Shown: piece after piece, positions 39,834 to 50,048 of the stretch
Layout: the number at the start of each line of letters is the position of its first letter
Numbering within the stretch: position 1 is the stretch's first letter
Origin: CAVQFD01 sp963724695
Lineage (GTDB): Bacteria; Acidobacteriota; Vicinamibacteria; Vicinamibacterales; CAVVIG01
NCBI GenBank assembly: GCA_963724695.1
Contig: CAVRVW010000001.1
Location: forward strand, 124,001 to 188,000
DNA: 64,000 nucleotides
Reading direction: 5' to 3'
Made by a program: the position numbers and the translations under genes
The notes under the pieces: generated by a model
Database searches by the model: none
Told to the model about the DNA's origin: nothing
What the model saw: the letters and a program-made list of their open reading frames with translations, nothing else

Positions 39834-40937
39834 CTAACTTTCTTTCCCGAGCGGTTCGGTCCATCGTCTGGCTCCGCGCACGATGCGGCGGGCGTACAGC
39901 GTCGCGAGTGCGCCCGATTGGCCATGCGTGGCTCGCATGTAATCCTGCGACGGGAACAAGTGCTGTCGCAATAGTCCGATCCTGGCGCGCCAGGAGTCGA
40001 TCGCGCCAAGGTCGGAGGCCAGCACATCGATCCGGCGAAGCCGTCCATCGAGGAAGCGGGCCCCGGGCTCGTCGTCGGCAACGCTCCGCAGCGTCTCGCC
40101 GGCCCAGACAGGCACGGGCGTCTCGAATGCGTCGCTGGCCAGCGTCAGGCCGCGCAGGCAGACAGCCGCGAGCCCTCGGTCGATGGCGAGCGCGACGACC
40201 TTCCGCCATTCCGCCTCGGCCAGGCCGCGCGCCAGAAGATCGATGTCGCAGAGCTGAATCAGCTGGTCGGTGTCGTGGTGGTGTGCCACGCGGTGCATGC
40301 ATGCCACGAGGATCGCATGCACGTCGGACAGCCGGCGCCACGAGCCGGTATCCACCGCTGAAGCCTCCAGCTCGTCGAACGACAGGCACTCCGCGAACAC
40401 GCGAGGCTCCGCGAGCCGCCAGTGCACATCGTAGGCCAGCTGTACGCCGCCGACGCGCGCCTGGTAGCGCGCCTGCGTCACGTGCGGGCCTTCAGGCCGC
40501 GGCAGGCGTTCGAAGCCGCGAGCCTCGAGGACCGCACCGGTTCGGCGAGCGTCCGCCTCCGTCAGCAAAAGGTCGGCGTCACCCCGCGGCCGGAGCCACG
40601 GCGCCGCGTAATGCGACGACGCCAGCGCCGCTCCCTTGAAGAGGAGGGGACGCACGTCGTCTGCGGACAGCGCGGCCAGGAGCTGATGGAGATCGCGCCG
40701 CTGCACCTCGTCGTAGAGCGCGGCCTCGCGCGCACCCAGCGCGAGGCGGGCTCCGAGCGCCGGCGGCAGCCGGCCGATGGTGCCGTTGTCTTTGAGGGCC
40801 CGATAGAGAAGCGGCGCCACGCCGTGCGCAGCAGCCGCATCGAGAAGGGCTTCGTCTATCACGTCCGCGGCTGCACAGTCGCCCCGGAGCAACAAGGCGA
40901 GCTGTCGGGCAGGCGCGGTCAAGGGGCGGGCCCGCAT
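39834..40937 (-). CDS. nucleotidyltransferase-family protein of the lasso cluster
   Basis: A 367-residue protein with a nucleotidyltransferase-like acidic motif (RPRGDADLLL) and the preceding LLFKGAALASS region, characteristic of the nucleotidyltransferase family proteins that accompany kinase-type lasso clusters and HprK-related PqqD systems. I chose the ATG at 40937, which lies 12 bases after the upstream flavoprotein stop. Its substrate is not known. Its gene is the first of the lasso set and is followed directly by B1. Confidence 0.7.
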   Translation of the reverse strand: MRARPLTAPARQLALLLRGDCAAADVIDEALLDAAAAHGVAPLLYRALKDNGTIGRLPPALGARLALGAREAALYDEVQRRDLHQLLAALSADDVRPLLFKGAALASSHYAAPWLRPRGDADLLLTEADARRTGAVLEARGFERLPRPEGPHVTQARYQARVGGVQLAYDVHWRLAEPRVFAECLSFDELEASAVDTGSWRRLSDVHAILVACMHRVAHHHDTDQLIQLCDIDLLARGLAEAEWRKVVALAIDRGLAAVCLRGLTLASDAFETPVPVWAGETLRSVADDEPGARFLDGRLRRIDVLASDLGAIDSWRARIGLLRQHLFPSQDYMRATHGQSGALATLYARRIVRGARRWTEPLGKES

Positions 40938-40948
40938 CGGCAGGACGG

Positions 40949-42112
40949 TCAGGCCAGCGCCGCGCGGAAGAGCACGCGCCGAGCCGGCGGGTGCTTCAGG
41001 AGGGCGACGATGAACTCTCGATGCCGGTTGAAAGTGGCGGTGCTGCGCACGAGCGGCATCAGGCCGTCGGTGCGGGCCAGCTCGAACAGGCCCTCGATGT
41101 CCTCGTCGTCGAGCCGCTGGGCGATGCGGCGGAGAATGAGCTGCCATCGCAGCTCCGAGCCAATCGCCTTCCGCCAGGCCGACTCATAGGCCGCCAGCGT
41201 CTCGGCGCCCAGCGCGCCGCGGGAGAGCGCCGGACCGAGGACATCGGTGGCAATCCTGGCGCTCAGCAGGCTGTAGTAGATGCCGCCACCCGTCGTCGAC
41301 TTGACGAGCCCCGCCGCATCACCGAGCACGAGCAGCCGATCCCCGTAGGTCCGGTCAATCGGTCCGAGCGGCAGCACTTTCTGACGAGGGTGGCAGCGGT
41401 CCGCGCTCAGACCCCACCGCGAGCTCAGAACCTCGACCATGCGCCGGAAGTGACGGTTGGCGTCTGCGTCGCACATCACGCCGACGCGGACGAAGCGGCC
41501 CTCGGCGCGCTCCACCGGCACCGCCCAGGCAAACCCCCCGGGTGCGGCGTCCGCCCCGAAGTGCACTTCGACGGCGCCGAGATGTTCGGCCGGCAGCTCG
41601 GCCTGGGCCGATTGCAGGAGCATGCGCGGCATCCCCAGCCCGAGCTTGCGCTGCAGTCCGTAGCTCGCGCCGCAGGCCAGCACGCACGCTCGGCCGCGAA
41701 TCGAGCTCTCCGAGCACACCACAGTGACGCCGCCGTCGTCGATGTCGACCGAAGAGACGCGCCCGTGGTGCATGACCACACCATGCCGCAGGGCCTCGTC
41801 GGCCAGGCCGCGATCGAACCTGGCGCGGTCGATCACGACTGCCTCGACCGTCGGCGTCTCGTGCTCCACGGACTCTCCGGACGGCGCATAGAAGCGGACA
41901 CGCGTCAGCTCGTTGAGCACGCTGCCCATGCCGATGCCGAATGTATTGAAGGCCTCCCGGGCGAGCACGCCGGTGCAGTGGACCGGCTCGCCAATCCTCG
42001 AGTGTTCTTCGATGAGGTGGACTTCGTACCCGGCCCGGGCGAGGCGGAGCGCTGCGTAGAGACCTGCCGGACCGCCGCCAACCACCACGACGTCGTGCGC
42101 CTGAGTAGTCAC
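40949..42112 (-). CDS. geranylgeranyl-reductase-family FAD oxidoreductase
   Basis: A 387-residue flavoprotein with the FAD dinucleotide motif VVVGGGPAGLYAALRLA at the N-terminus, GRACVLACGA in the middle and GDAAGLVKSTTGGGIYYSLLSARIA at the C-terminal FAD contact. Family members saturate isoprenoid chains or act as halogenase-like hydroxylases; the first would fit reduction of a polyprenyl carrier lipid for polysaccharide export. This is an inference from neighbours. The stop lies 12 bases before the nucleotidyltransferase start, linking EPS and lasso genes in one run. Confidence 0.8.
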   Translation of the reverse strand: MTTQAHDVVVVGGGPAGLYAALRLARAGYEVHLIEEHSRIGEPVHCTGVLAREAFNTFGIGMGSVLNELTRVRFYAPSGESVEHETPTVEAVVIDRARFDRGLADEALRHGVVMHHGRVSSVDIDDGGVTVVCSESSIRGRACVLACGASYGLQRKLGLGMPRMLLQSAQAELPAEHLGAVEVHFGADAAPGGFAWAVPVERAEGRFVRVGVMCDADANRHFRRMVEVLSSRWGLSADRCHPRQKVLPLGPIDRTYGDRLLVLGDAAGLVKSTTGGGIYYSLLSARIATDVLGPALSRGALGAETLAAYESAWRKAIGSELRWQLILRRIAQRLDDEDIEGLFELARTDGLMPLVRSTATFNRHREFIVALLKHPPARRVLFRAALA

Positions 42113-42122
42113 GCGGATCGTG

Positions 42123-42938
42123 TCATTGGCGCGAACCGGAATCCATCCGGGTGATTATAGGCGCTTTTCGCGACGTGCTTCCTTTGCGCATCACGAACCA
42201 CACCTGGCTTGCCAGGCGAGGGCCGAGCCACGGGATCGGCGACGCGAGCGTCTCTTCGAGCGTGAATCTCGTGCGCAGTCTCTCGCGAAGGGCCATCCAG
42301 TTGAAGCCCTTGTGATCGTGAAACGGGATTGTCTCGCCGTACTGGGGCCGCCGCATGTGCTGCGCCCGGCCAGCCGTCACGCCGGCCCAGTACTCTGCCA
42401 GCGTGTACCCGGTCGTGTGCGAGTAGTCGCCGAGGCCACGCCAGCCGGCCACAGTGCGGGCGGCTTGCTTGACCAGGAGCGGCACACCCGTCTCGACGGG
42501 CACACTGACCACGAGCGTGCCTCCCGGCACGAGCACCCACCAGAGCCGCGCGATCACCGTGTCGAGATCGACGACGTGCTCGAGCACTTCCATGCAGACG
42601 ACCGCATCGAATCGTTCGGACTGTCCGGCGGTGTCGAGGCCGGCGATCGAGTCGAACGACAGACCGGGAATGGCGCCGAGGCGCGCGCGGCAATCGTTGA
42701 TCTGAAAGGCGTCGAGCTCGACTCCAACGGCTTCGGCGGGCCGATCGGGGCCCGCGCAGAGCATCGCGAGAAACGTCCCATCCCCGCAGCCGTAGTCGAG
42801 CACCCGCCGTCCGCGAAAGCGACCGGCCAGGCGCACGCCCGTCGCGAACCGGCTCCGGTGGGTCCAGGCAATCAGCCGGTCCTTGCAGAAGATCTGCTTG
42901 CGGGCGTAGTGACCGTCTTGAAGAGGGTCAGCGCTCAC
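42123..42938 (-). CDS. class I SAM-dependent methyltransferase
   Basis: A 271-residue methyltransferase (Methyltransf_11/23-like) with motif I VLDYGCGDGTFLAML and the post-II stretch DAVVCMEVLEHVVDLD. The GTG start at 42938 is two bases past the upstream sugar transferase stop, replacing the longer frame that begins inside that gene. In EPS loci such enzymes modify sugars or chain ends, but the target here is unknown. Confidence 0.8.
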   Translation of the reverse strand: MSADPLQDGHYARKQIFCKDRLIAWTHRSRFATGVRLAGRFRGRRVLDYGCGDGTFLAMLCAGPDRPAEAVGVELDAFQINDCRARLGAIPGLSFDSIAGLDTAGQSERFDAVVCMEVLEHVVDLDTVIARLWWVLVPGGTLVVSVPVETGVPLLVKQAARTVAGWRGLGDYSHTTGYTLAEYWAGVTAGRAQHMRRPQYGETIPFHDHKGFNWMALRERLRTRFTLEETLASPIPWLGPRLASQVWFVMRKGSTSRKAPIITRMDSGSRQ

Positions 42939-42940
42939 CG

Positions 42941-43546
42941 TCAGTACTTTCTGTCTCGTGCTTCCCACGTCCCACGAGCCGTGATCCAGAACGACACGAG
43001 GATCAGGCGCAGGTCGAGGGCCAGCGAGCGGCGGTGGATGTAGAGGCGATCGAAACGGAACTTCTGCCGCCGGGTGATATCGCGCGGGGCGTAGATCTGG
43101 GCAATGCCCGTGAGGCCGGGTGGCACCGAGCACCGCTCGGCGAAGCCCGCGACCTCCGTGAGCGGCACACTCTTCCCACCCTCGATCTCGATCTCTTCCG
43201 GCCTGAGGGCACGGGGTCCGACAAAGCTCATGTCGCCACGGAAGATGTTCCAGAGCTGCGGCAGCTCGTCCATCGCCGTGGCGCGAAGCAGCCGTCCGAC
43301 CCGGGTGACCCGCGGATCGTTCTCTGTCGCCTGCAGCGGTCCTACCGAACGTTCGGCATCCTCGACCATCGAGCGGAACTTCAGCGCGTCGAATGTTCTG
43401 CCCTGTTCGCCGACGCGGGCCTGCGAGAAGAAGACGGGCCCGCGGCTCTCGAGCTTGACGAGCACCGCGATCACCAGCCAGAGCGGCGACGAGGCCACAA
43501 GACCGACACCAGACAGGGCGACGTCGAACGCGCGCTTCGCGGTCAC
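42941..43546 (-). CDS. initiating undecaprenyl-phosphate sugar phosphotransferase
   Basis: A 201-residue bacterial sugar transferase (PglC/WcaJ catalytic core only). It has one N-terminal membrane segment (DVALSGVGLVASSPLWLVIAVLV), then the core motifs GPVFFSQARVGEQGRTFDALKFRSMV, TAMDELPQLWNIFRGDMSFVGPRAL and PGLTGIAQIY. It places the first sugar-1-phosphate on the lipid carrier and is the usual first step of Wzx/Wzy EPS assembly. It overlaps the next glycosyltransferase by four bases. Confidence 0.92.
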   Translation of the reverse strand: MTAKRAFDVALSGVGLVASSPLWLVIAVLVKLESRGPVFFSQARVGEQGRTFDALKFRSMVEDAERSVGPLQATENDPRVTRVGRLLRATAMDELPQLWNIFRGDMSFVGPRALRPEEIEIEGGKSVPLTEVAGFAERCSVPPGLTGIAQIYAPRDITRRQKFRFDRLYIHRRSLALDLRLILVSFWITARGTWEARDRKY

Positions 43547-44696
43547 GATACCGTGGCCCTCACGAGGCCGGACTCGAGCTGCTCCGGTGCCCGGACGATG
43601 GTTTCGACGACGTGCTTGAAGCGGCCGATCATGCTCTCCAGCGAGAAGACGACGTCGGCCCTCGACGCGGCATTGCGCGACAGCCGCTGCCGAAGCGCCT
43701 CATCATCGATCAGTCTGTTCAGGGCCGTGGACAGCGCATCGGCGTCGCCTGGCGGCACCACCAGGCCGCTGACGCCGTCCTGATTCACCCAGGGCACACC
43801 GGTGGGCAGGTTGGTGCTCACAACCGCGCGGCCCGCGGCCATCGCCTCGAGCTGGACGACCCCGAACGCTTCGGTCTTCGCGATCGAGGGAAGCACGAAC
43901 ACGTCGGCGGCCTGGTAGTGGCTGGGAAGGTCTGCGTCGGACACGTGACCCAGGAACACCACGCGGTCGGTCAACCCTCTTTCCGACACCTGACGCCGCA
44001 GATCGGCTTCGAGCGGGCCGTCTCCGGCAATCATCAGGGTCCCCCGGCACGAGGTCATGGCGTCGATGAGGACGTGAAGGCCCTTGTAGTACACGAGCCG
44101 GCCGACGAAGAGGATGCGCGGACCAGGAATGCGTCCGGCAGATGGCCTCCACCGCCGCGCGCGTCGCCGGGTCGGTCCGGCGGTAGCCGCGCCAACGGAA
44201 TGCCGAACGGGACAATCGCGACACGGCGCGCCTGCTGCACCAGCGGAGAGGCGTCCGCGAGGTTCGGGCTCGACACGATGACGCAATCGGCGCGTCGATA
44301 GAGCGCGGCCTGCAGCTTGCCGTAAGTGTGCGGCGCCCACGACGGGCGCACCAGATCGCTGTGATGCCAGACGACCAGCCGCTTGGATGGCGTCCGGAGG
44401 AAGAGCGCCGAGCCGGCCAGGGGATTCGGCTCGTGAAGCACGACGCAGTCCGATGCCGATCGCCAGAGATGGAACGCGAGCGACGGGCAGATCGGAACCG
44501 AGTGGCTGGCGCCCCAGGACGAAGCACGCACCACGCGGACCCCGTGCCGGCGCTCGATCACGGTCCCCCTCGCGTCGTGCGCAGCCACGACGCTGACGTC
44601 CCAGTCGGCCGCCGTGCCTTCCGCGAGATCGCGAACGACCGTCTCCATGCCGCCACGAACGGGCGGGTAGAACTTCGCCGCGTGGAGCACTCTCAT
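43543..44696 (-). CDS. GT4 glycosyltransferase, frameshifted
   Basis: The start ATG at 44696 overlaps the preceding gene's stop (ATGA). The N-domain (MRVLHAAKFYPPVRGGMETVVRDLAEGT) and the C-domain with the GT4 signature (AYYKGLHVLIDAMTSC, FVLPSIAKTEAFGVVQLEAMAAGRAVV) sit in different frames with a break near 44140. The break removes the inter-domain region from one frame but leaves both halves open. It would add a sugar to the growing lipid-linked repeat; donor unknown. Confidence 0.8.
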
Positions 44697-45892
44697 GCCG
44701 TGCGCACCGCCTGCGCCATGGACGGAGCGATCGGCCGATTGCCGGCCACCGCCTGGTAGATGGCCGCCATCGACGCGGCATAACGAGACCAGCTGAAGCC
44801 CCTGACGCCCAGCAATCCGCGGGCGCGCCGCGCCGCCCACCGATCGGGCTGCTCCGCGCGCTCGCTCAACAATCGACCGACCACCTCTTTCCACGCCGTC
44901 ACGTGGCCGACCGCGCAGAACTCGACGCCCACCTCTCCCACTTCGCGCAACACCGACAGGTCGCTGGCCACCACCGGGGTCCCGCACCTCAGGGCTTCGA
45001 CGACCGGCAGCCCGAATCCTTCCCGTTCGGACGGCACGAGCACCAGGGCGGCGCGTCTGTAGACAGCCGCCAGCACCCTGTCGTCGATCGGTGGCAAGAC
45101 CGACACGTGCCCTCGCAGGCCCTCTTCACCCAGCAGGCGCTCCTGTTCCCTCGTGAAGGGTCCACCGACCCTGACGAGGTGCACGTCGCGGCCCTCGCGT
45201 CTCAGCCCGCCGCAGCAACGCAACAGGACGTCGAGACGCTTGCGCGGCGCCACGCTGCCGACATGCAAGATCTGGATGGCGTCCGCCGGCGCTCCGACCA
45301 GCCCTGCCGCCTCGCGATCGGCCTGGCTGTCAGTCTCGGGGACGAACGCCTCGCTGACCCCAAGCGGCGCCACGACGACCCGCTCCGCAGGCAGGATCTG
45401 GCGGCCGACAATCTGGTCGCGCACCGACCGGGCATCGCATGCGACCGCCGCGGCTCGGCCAAGGCCCGACAGGATGTGCCGCGACATCAGGCGGAACGGC
45501 AGCCCCCGCGGTTCGCCGGCAGGATCGAGCACGGACCGAAACGTGTCGAGATCGTGGCAGGTCACGACCGTGCGGTTGGCGGGCAAGTGGTGCACGAGTT
45601 GAGCGTAGCTGTGGTCGACGACGTGAAACACGTCGAAGTCGTTGGCGATCGCGCGCGCGCGCCGCGGGTAGTCCACGAACCGGTTCAGTCCCCGATCCAC
45701 GTTGACCGCGACGGGTCCCGACGAAAGGGCCGTCGCCCTCCGCACGAATCGCGGGCAGACGGCCGTCGCGGCCACGCCGCGTTCGGCCGGAAGACGGTCC
45801 AGCGCGGCCAGAAGCTGGTCGGCCACGCGGTCCATGCTGGGCCAGCCTTCTTCCCTGTAGTCGGCCAGAACGGCCACGCGCAGCCGTGTCAC
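44693..45892 (-). CDS. GT4 glycosyltransferase
   Basis: A 399-residue intact GT-B enzyme. The donor-site signature is VPSEREGFGLPVVEALRCGTPVVASDLSVLREV near residue 300, with the Glu pair of the EX7E motif in S-E-R-E-G...E-A-L. It overlaps the flanking genes at both ends. The acceptor and sugar are not predictable. Confidence 0.85.
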   Translation of the reverse strand: MTRLRVAVLADYREEGWPSMDRVADQLLAALDRLPAERGVAATAVCPRFVRRATALSSGPVAVNVDRGLNRFVDYPRRARAIANDFDVFHVVDHSYAQLVHHLPANRTVVTCHDLDTFRSVLDPAGEPRGLPFRLMSRHILSGLGRAAAVACDARSVRDQIVGRQILPAERVVVAPLGVSEAFVPETDSQADREAAGLVGAPADAIQILHVGSVAPRKRLDVLLRCCGGLRREGRDVHLVRVGGPFTREQERLLGEEGLRGHVSVLPPIDDRVLAAVYRRAALVLVPSEREGFGLPVVEALRCGTPVVASDLSVLREVGEVGVEFCAVGHVTAWKEVVGRLLSERAEQPDRWAARRARGLLGVRGFSWSRYAASMAAIYQAVAGNRPIAPSMAQAVRTA

Positions 45893-47054
45893 GGCGCTCC
45901 CACCACCGTCGGAAGAGCCAGCAGCTCGTCGAAGAAGTCGAGGTGCGCGCGAGCCACGACCGACCAGTCAAACGAAGTCACCGCCCGTTGACGGCCTCGC
46001 CGCGCCAGGTCCAAACGCAGGACCGCATCGCCAGCCAGGCTGTCGATCGTGCGGCGCCATTCATTGCCGTCGTTCTCCGGAACGATCAGGCCCGCATCAC
46101 CGACGACGTGAGGCATCTCGCCGCTGTCTGACGCGACGACCGGCACCCCGCAGGCAAACGCCTCGATCAGCATGCGGCCGAACTGCTCCCGCCACCGCGG
46201 GGTCGTCTGGCTGGGCGCCACCAGCATGTCCATCGCGTTCAGCCACCGAGGCACTGCGTCGTGCGACACGGCGGTCTCGATAGCCACGCGGCCCGGGTGC
46301 CGGGCCGCCCACTCGCGAAGAGCCCCCTCGAGGGGTCCCGATCCCACGAAGAGCGCACGCCATGGACTGGAGAGGCGCTCGAGTACAGCCGTCAGCGACA
46401 GCACTCCCTTCTCGGGCACGAAGCGGCCGAGAAAGCCGACGACCGGCGTGTCGCCCGGTCCAGCCGAGGCCAGCCCGCACGGCCGTGCGAGCGTGCGCGT
46501 CTGGCGCGAACCGTGTCGTGTCCACGCCTGGAGGAATCACGCGCGTCGGGTGCCCTCGCCCACCCCCTGGCGGTGAGCACCTCCAGGACCGTCTTGCCAT
46601 AGGCCACGATCCCGCTCGCTCTCGCCCGCGTCCGGCGCTCGAACCAGCTGAACGGCAGTGGGTACGGTTTGTCGAGGTTCTGAAACGTCGCGAACACCAG
46701 AGGAACCCCTGCGCGGGTCCACCAGGCCACTTGCGCGGCCGACGCGACATAGGGTTCCTCCCAGCAGTGCACCAGATCCCATGGCTCGCGAAGCAGGGTG
46801 CGCAGCGCCCGACCGTAGGTCATGAGATGAACCGGCCGGCTGCAGTGGACCGGCACGGGCGCGACCGTGCATCGTTCGCCCGGGCTCGGCTCGAGTGTGT
46901 GCCAGCCGAAGTCGCCGTGAAATCGTGCGGGAGCAGCGACCGTCACGTCCCATTCGCCGGCGCGCGCAAGGGCATCCGCGAGTCGCCGGTTGGCAGTCAC
47001 GGCGTACGAATGACCGATCGTCAGGAGCCGCTTTCGCCCGCGTGCAATGCTCAT
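45889..47054 (-). CDS. GT4 glycosyltransferase, frameshifted
   Basis: The N-terminal domain starts at 47054 (MSIARGRKRLLTIGHSYAVTANRRLADALARAGEWDV), continues in a second frame with TRVIPPGVDTTRFAPD and ends in a third with LIEAFACGVPVVASDSGEMPHVVGDAGLIV. Breaks lie near 46510 and 46430. All GT4 elements are present in order. It overlaps the next GT by four bases at both ends. Confidence 0.78.
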
Positions 47055-48021
47055 TCGAAGTCCGCATTGGCGAGATGGGCCGGGGCGCCGGCGTCATCGG
47101 CAGGCGCCTCCCCGGGCAGCGCGCACGCCTGGAAGCGCCGTGGATGCGCTCGAAGAGCACGCCACCGGCGAAGAGTCTGCCAGCGCACCGGCCTCCGCGA
47201 TCTGATGACGTCAGGAAACAACCGAATCAGCTCGCGAAGGATCCACACAAACCCTCCGCGATCGTTCAACCGCTGGTGGCGTCGCATCACGAAGTAGCGG
47301 TAGAGCCGCAGCGGCACCGACGCCAGCGGCAGCGGCAGGGGTTCGTTGTACCAGCTCCGAGGCAGTCGTTGCGAATCACCTGACGCAGGTAGCGAGAGGC
47401 ACTCCGGCCGGACGGATCGGGGACGTGCACGACGCGAGCATGAGGCAGGTAGAGCACCTGACGTTCTGCATCGAGCAGCCGCAGGCACAGCTCCTTTTCC
47501 TCACCGTAGAACTCGAACGACTCGCGGAGCCCGCCCATTTCGAGAAAATCATCGCGGCGCACGATGTGGGCAAAACCTGTGAAGGAGGGGACGAGGCACG
47601 GATAGTCGACCGGCGCCGGCTGCGCACCTGGCGGCCAGGGCGACCCGTCCTCGTTCGCCTGCGCACAGGCCACGGCGGCCACCTCCCGGTGGCGTCCCAT
47701 GATCTCGAGAGCCTCCCGCAACGGCGCGCACTCGAGCAATGCCGCGTCGTCGTCGAGGAGGAGCACGAACGGTGTGCTCGAGCGTCGTACGATGGTGTTT
47801 CTGCCGACGATCGGACCCCGCCCGCCGGGCTCGGCCACGAACGTCAGCCGCGCGGCCATCGTGGCGGGTATGGCCTTCAGGGCGTCGAGAGGCGGCTCGT
47901 CGCTCGCATCGTCGATCACGATCACCTCGGACACCAGTTCGTCGAGGTGGGTCAACGATGCCAGGCATCTACGTAGCGATTCCGGGCGGTTCCGCGTCAT
48001 GACACCGACGGTGAGGCTCAT
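47051..48021 (-). CDS. GT2 glycosyltransferase, frameshifted near the C-terminus
   Basis: A GT-A family 2 enzyme of about 322 residues starting at MSLTVGVMTRNRPESLRRC (ATG 48021). DDASDEPPL and LLLDDDAAL supply the DXD metal site, and EMGGLRESFEFYGEEKELCLRLLDAERQ is the acceptor-side motif. The frame shifts near 47350, after which a basic, Trp/Arg-rich tail runs to 47051. The tail may be a membrane-associated helix set (YRYFVMRRHQRLNDRGG). Confidence 0.78.
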
Positions 48022-48025
48022 CGCT

Positions 48026-49172
48026 TCAGGCCGCACGTCGAGCGCCCCTCCGTGCGCGTTCGTAGCAGGCCAGCGTCTGCCGCGCCGTCTCTGTCCAGGT
48101 CATGGTCTCGACCGCTCGGAGGGCGGCTGCCGACACACGATCTCGCAACGGTGCATCCTCGAGCAGGCGTTCGAGCGCGCGAGCGAGCGCCCCGCTGTCC
48201 CGCGCAGGTACACGAAGGCCGGTGACCCCGTCGACGACGAGCGTCGTGGCACAGCCGACGGGCGTGGCGACCACGGGCAGCCGTTGGCTCATGGCTTCGA
48301 CCAGGACCATGCCAAAGCCTTCGTAGGTCGAGGGCCACGCGAGCACGTCGTGCGTCCGGTACGCGATCATCACGCGCTCTTCGGCGATCCGGTCGACGAT
48401 CGTGAGCCGCGCACGCGCCTCGGCAGCGAACGACGACCGGATGATGTCGTCGGGCACCGCCGCCTCCGACGATCGTCAGGCGCACGTCGGTGCCTCGGGC
48501 CACCATCTGCGAGAAGGCCTCGGCCAGATATCGGACCCCCTTGACGTCCGTCCAGCTGCCGCAGAAGAGGATGCCCTGGCCGCGTCGCGCGTCGGCCGCA
48601 GGACGATCCGAAAGGAAGCGCGTGGACACGCCGTGGGCGATCACGTCGATCTCGGACGCCGGCTTCCATCCGTGCGCAAGCGCGAATGCTCGATCGCCTT
48701 CGTTCAACACCACCAGCCGGTCGGCGGCGCGGGCGGCGGCGGCGACCTGCGTCAGACGGACGGCCGGATGGAACAGCCGCCTGGTCCACGGCTTGGCGAT
48801 GAGACCCGCGGCAGCGTCGTCCAGCAGGCGGCGATAGTTGAGGTGTTCGAGGCCGTTGGATCGGGACACGACCGTGACACCTTGGAGCTCCCGACCCAGG
48901 CGTCTGGCGATCCACAGTCCTTCGGCACTCGCGACATCGACGACCTCGTAGGGTCCGCTGGTCCTGAACGCTCGACGGACCGCCGCCCAGGCCGCCACCG
49001 GACCGAAGGCCTGGCGCAGGTAGGGATTCGACGGATGCGGGCCGATGCCGTCGGCCAGCAACAGATCGCAGGTATGCCCCAGCGCGCGAAATTCCTCCTG
49101 CAGCTTGACGGGAACTTTGGTCGACCCGAGCCTGGGATCGGGCGGATAGTCGCCGACGAGGAGGATTCGCAC
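48026..49172 (-). CDS. GT4 glycosyltransferase, frameshifted
   Basis: The GTG start at 49172 (VRILLVGDYPPDPRLGSTKVPVKL) lies five bases after the previous stop. The N-domain and most of the linker (ILFCGSWTDVKGVRYLAEAFSQMV) are in one frame. The C-domain with WPSTYEGFGMVLVEAMSQRLPVVATPVG is in the next, with a break near 48460. The EX7E-type motif is intact. Confidence 0.8.
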
Positions 49173-49177
49173 GGTGA

Positions 49178-50047
49178 TCAGAGCTCGGCAGCGGACAACG
49201 GTGGCCAGCTGGACCTGAGGCGCCGGTGGTTCACCCTGGCGCGGACGCTGCGGCCAATTTGTCGCAGGGCGTCTCTCAGAGACCGGCGCCACGCCAGCAG
49301 CTCGCACTGGAGGACGGCCTCCTCCCCAACGGAGGCGCCGCGCCTGCGTGCGGCCTCGAGCGCCTCCCAGTAGCCGCACCAGATCGAGAAGTAGCGGGCG
49401 TCGAGCGCAGCGAGAAATCCGTTGTGCTGTGCCTCCGGCGTGGTGCCGTGCCACGCGGGGTCGTGCCGCTCATGGAAGATCAGCGGCTCGCGGTTGAGCA
49501 CAAGCCCTCGAGAGTGCGCCATCATGATGGCGGTGTAGACGACGTCCCAGCAACCCTCGCCCACGATGTAGGGCCTGAAGCGATGACGATGCCGAGGCCA
49601 CCAGGCCGTGGCCACTGCGAACATGTCGATGCCCGCGGTCAGAATCGGTCCCGGCGCCGGCCGGGTGATGTCGTCAACGTCGGTCCTCCCGATGGCACAA
49701 GTGTCCAGGCCGAGCTCGTTGACTGCGGTGACCGCGGCTTCTGTCACCACGATGTCGGCATTGACGTACGCGAAGTAGCGATGGCGGCCGGCGGCCGCCG
49801 CACGCCAGAGCGCATCGAACACGTCGCTGGTCAGCGGCCGGCGACGCCCTGGCGTGCGGGTTGCCTGCACCGAGTCGCGCTCGAGCACGGGTGCTGTCGC
49901 GAGGCCCGGGAACTCGAACGCCGGGCCGCGGCGAAATTGCAGGTTGACGCCCTCGACACCGCGAAGCCGCGCCAATGCCTCGCCGGCGGCCCGCTGTCGG
50001 CGGCCGCTCGCCGGATCGGCGTTGTACATCTGCAGCCCGATGAGCAC
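49178..50047 (-). CDS. unrecognised glycosyltransferase-like protein of the EPS run
   Basis: A 289-residue soluble protein. The start is a GTG at 50047, two bases inside the stop of the previous gene, giving VLIGLQMYNADPASGRRQRAAGEALARLR. I do not recognise the family. A DXD-like stretch occurs in RYFAYVNADIVVTEAAV and TDVDDITRPAPG, and the order of elements suggests a GT-A fold acting on a nucleotide sugar. It lies in the middle of glycosyltransferases, so a transfer or modification step is likely, but not proven. Confidence 0.55.
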   Translation of the reverse strand: MLIGLQMYNADPASGRRQRAAGEALARLRGVEGVNLQFRRGPAFEFPGLATAPVLERDSVQATRTPGRRRPLTSDVFDALWRAAAAGRHRYFAYVNADIVVTEAAVTAVNELGLDTCAIGRTDVDDITRPAPGPILTAGIDMFAVATAWWPRHRHRFRPYIVGEGCWDVVYTAIMMAHSRGLVLNREPLIFHERHDPAWHGTTPEAQHNGFLAALDARYFSIWCGYWEALEAARRRGASVGEEAVLQCELLAWRRSLRDALRQIGRSVRARVNHRRLRSSWPPLSAAEL

Positions 50048-50048
50048 G

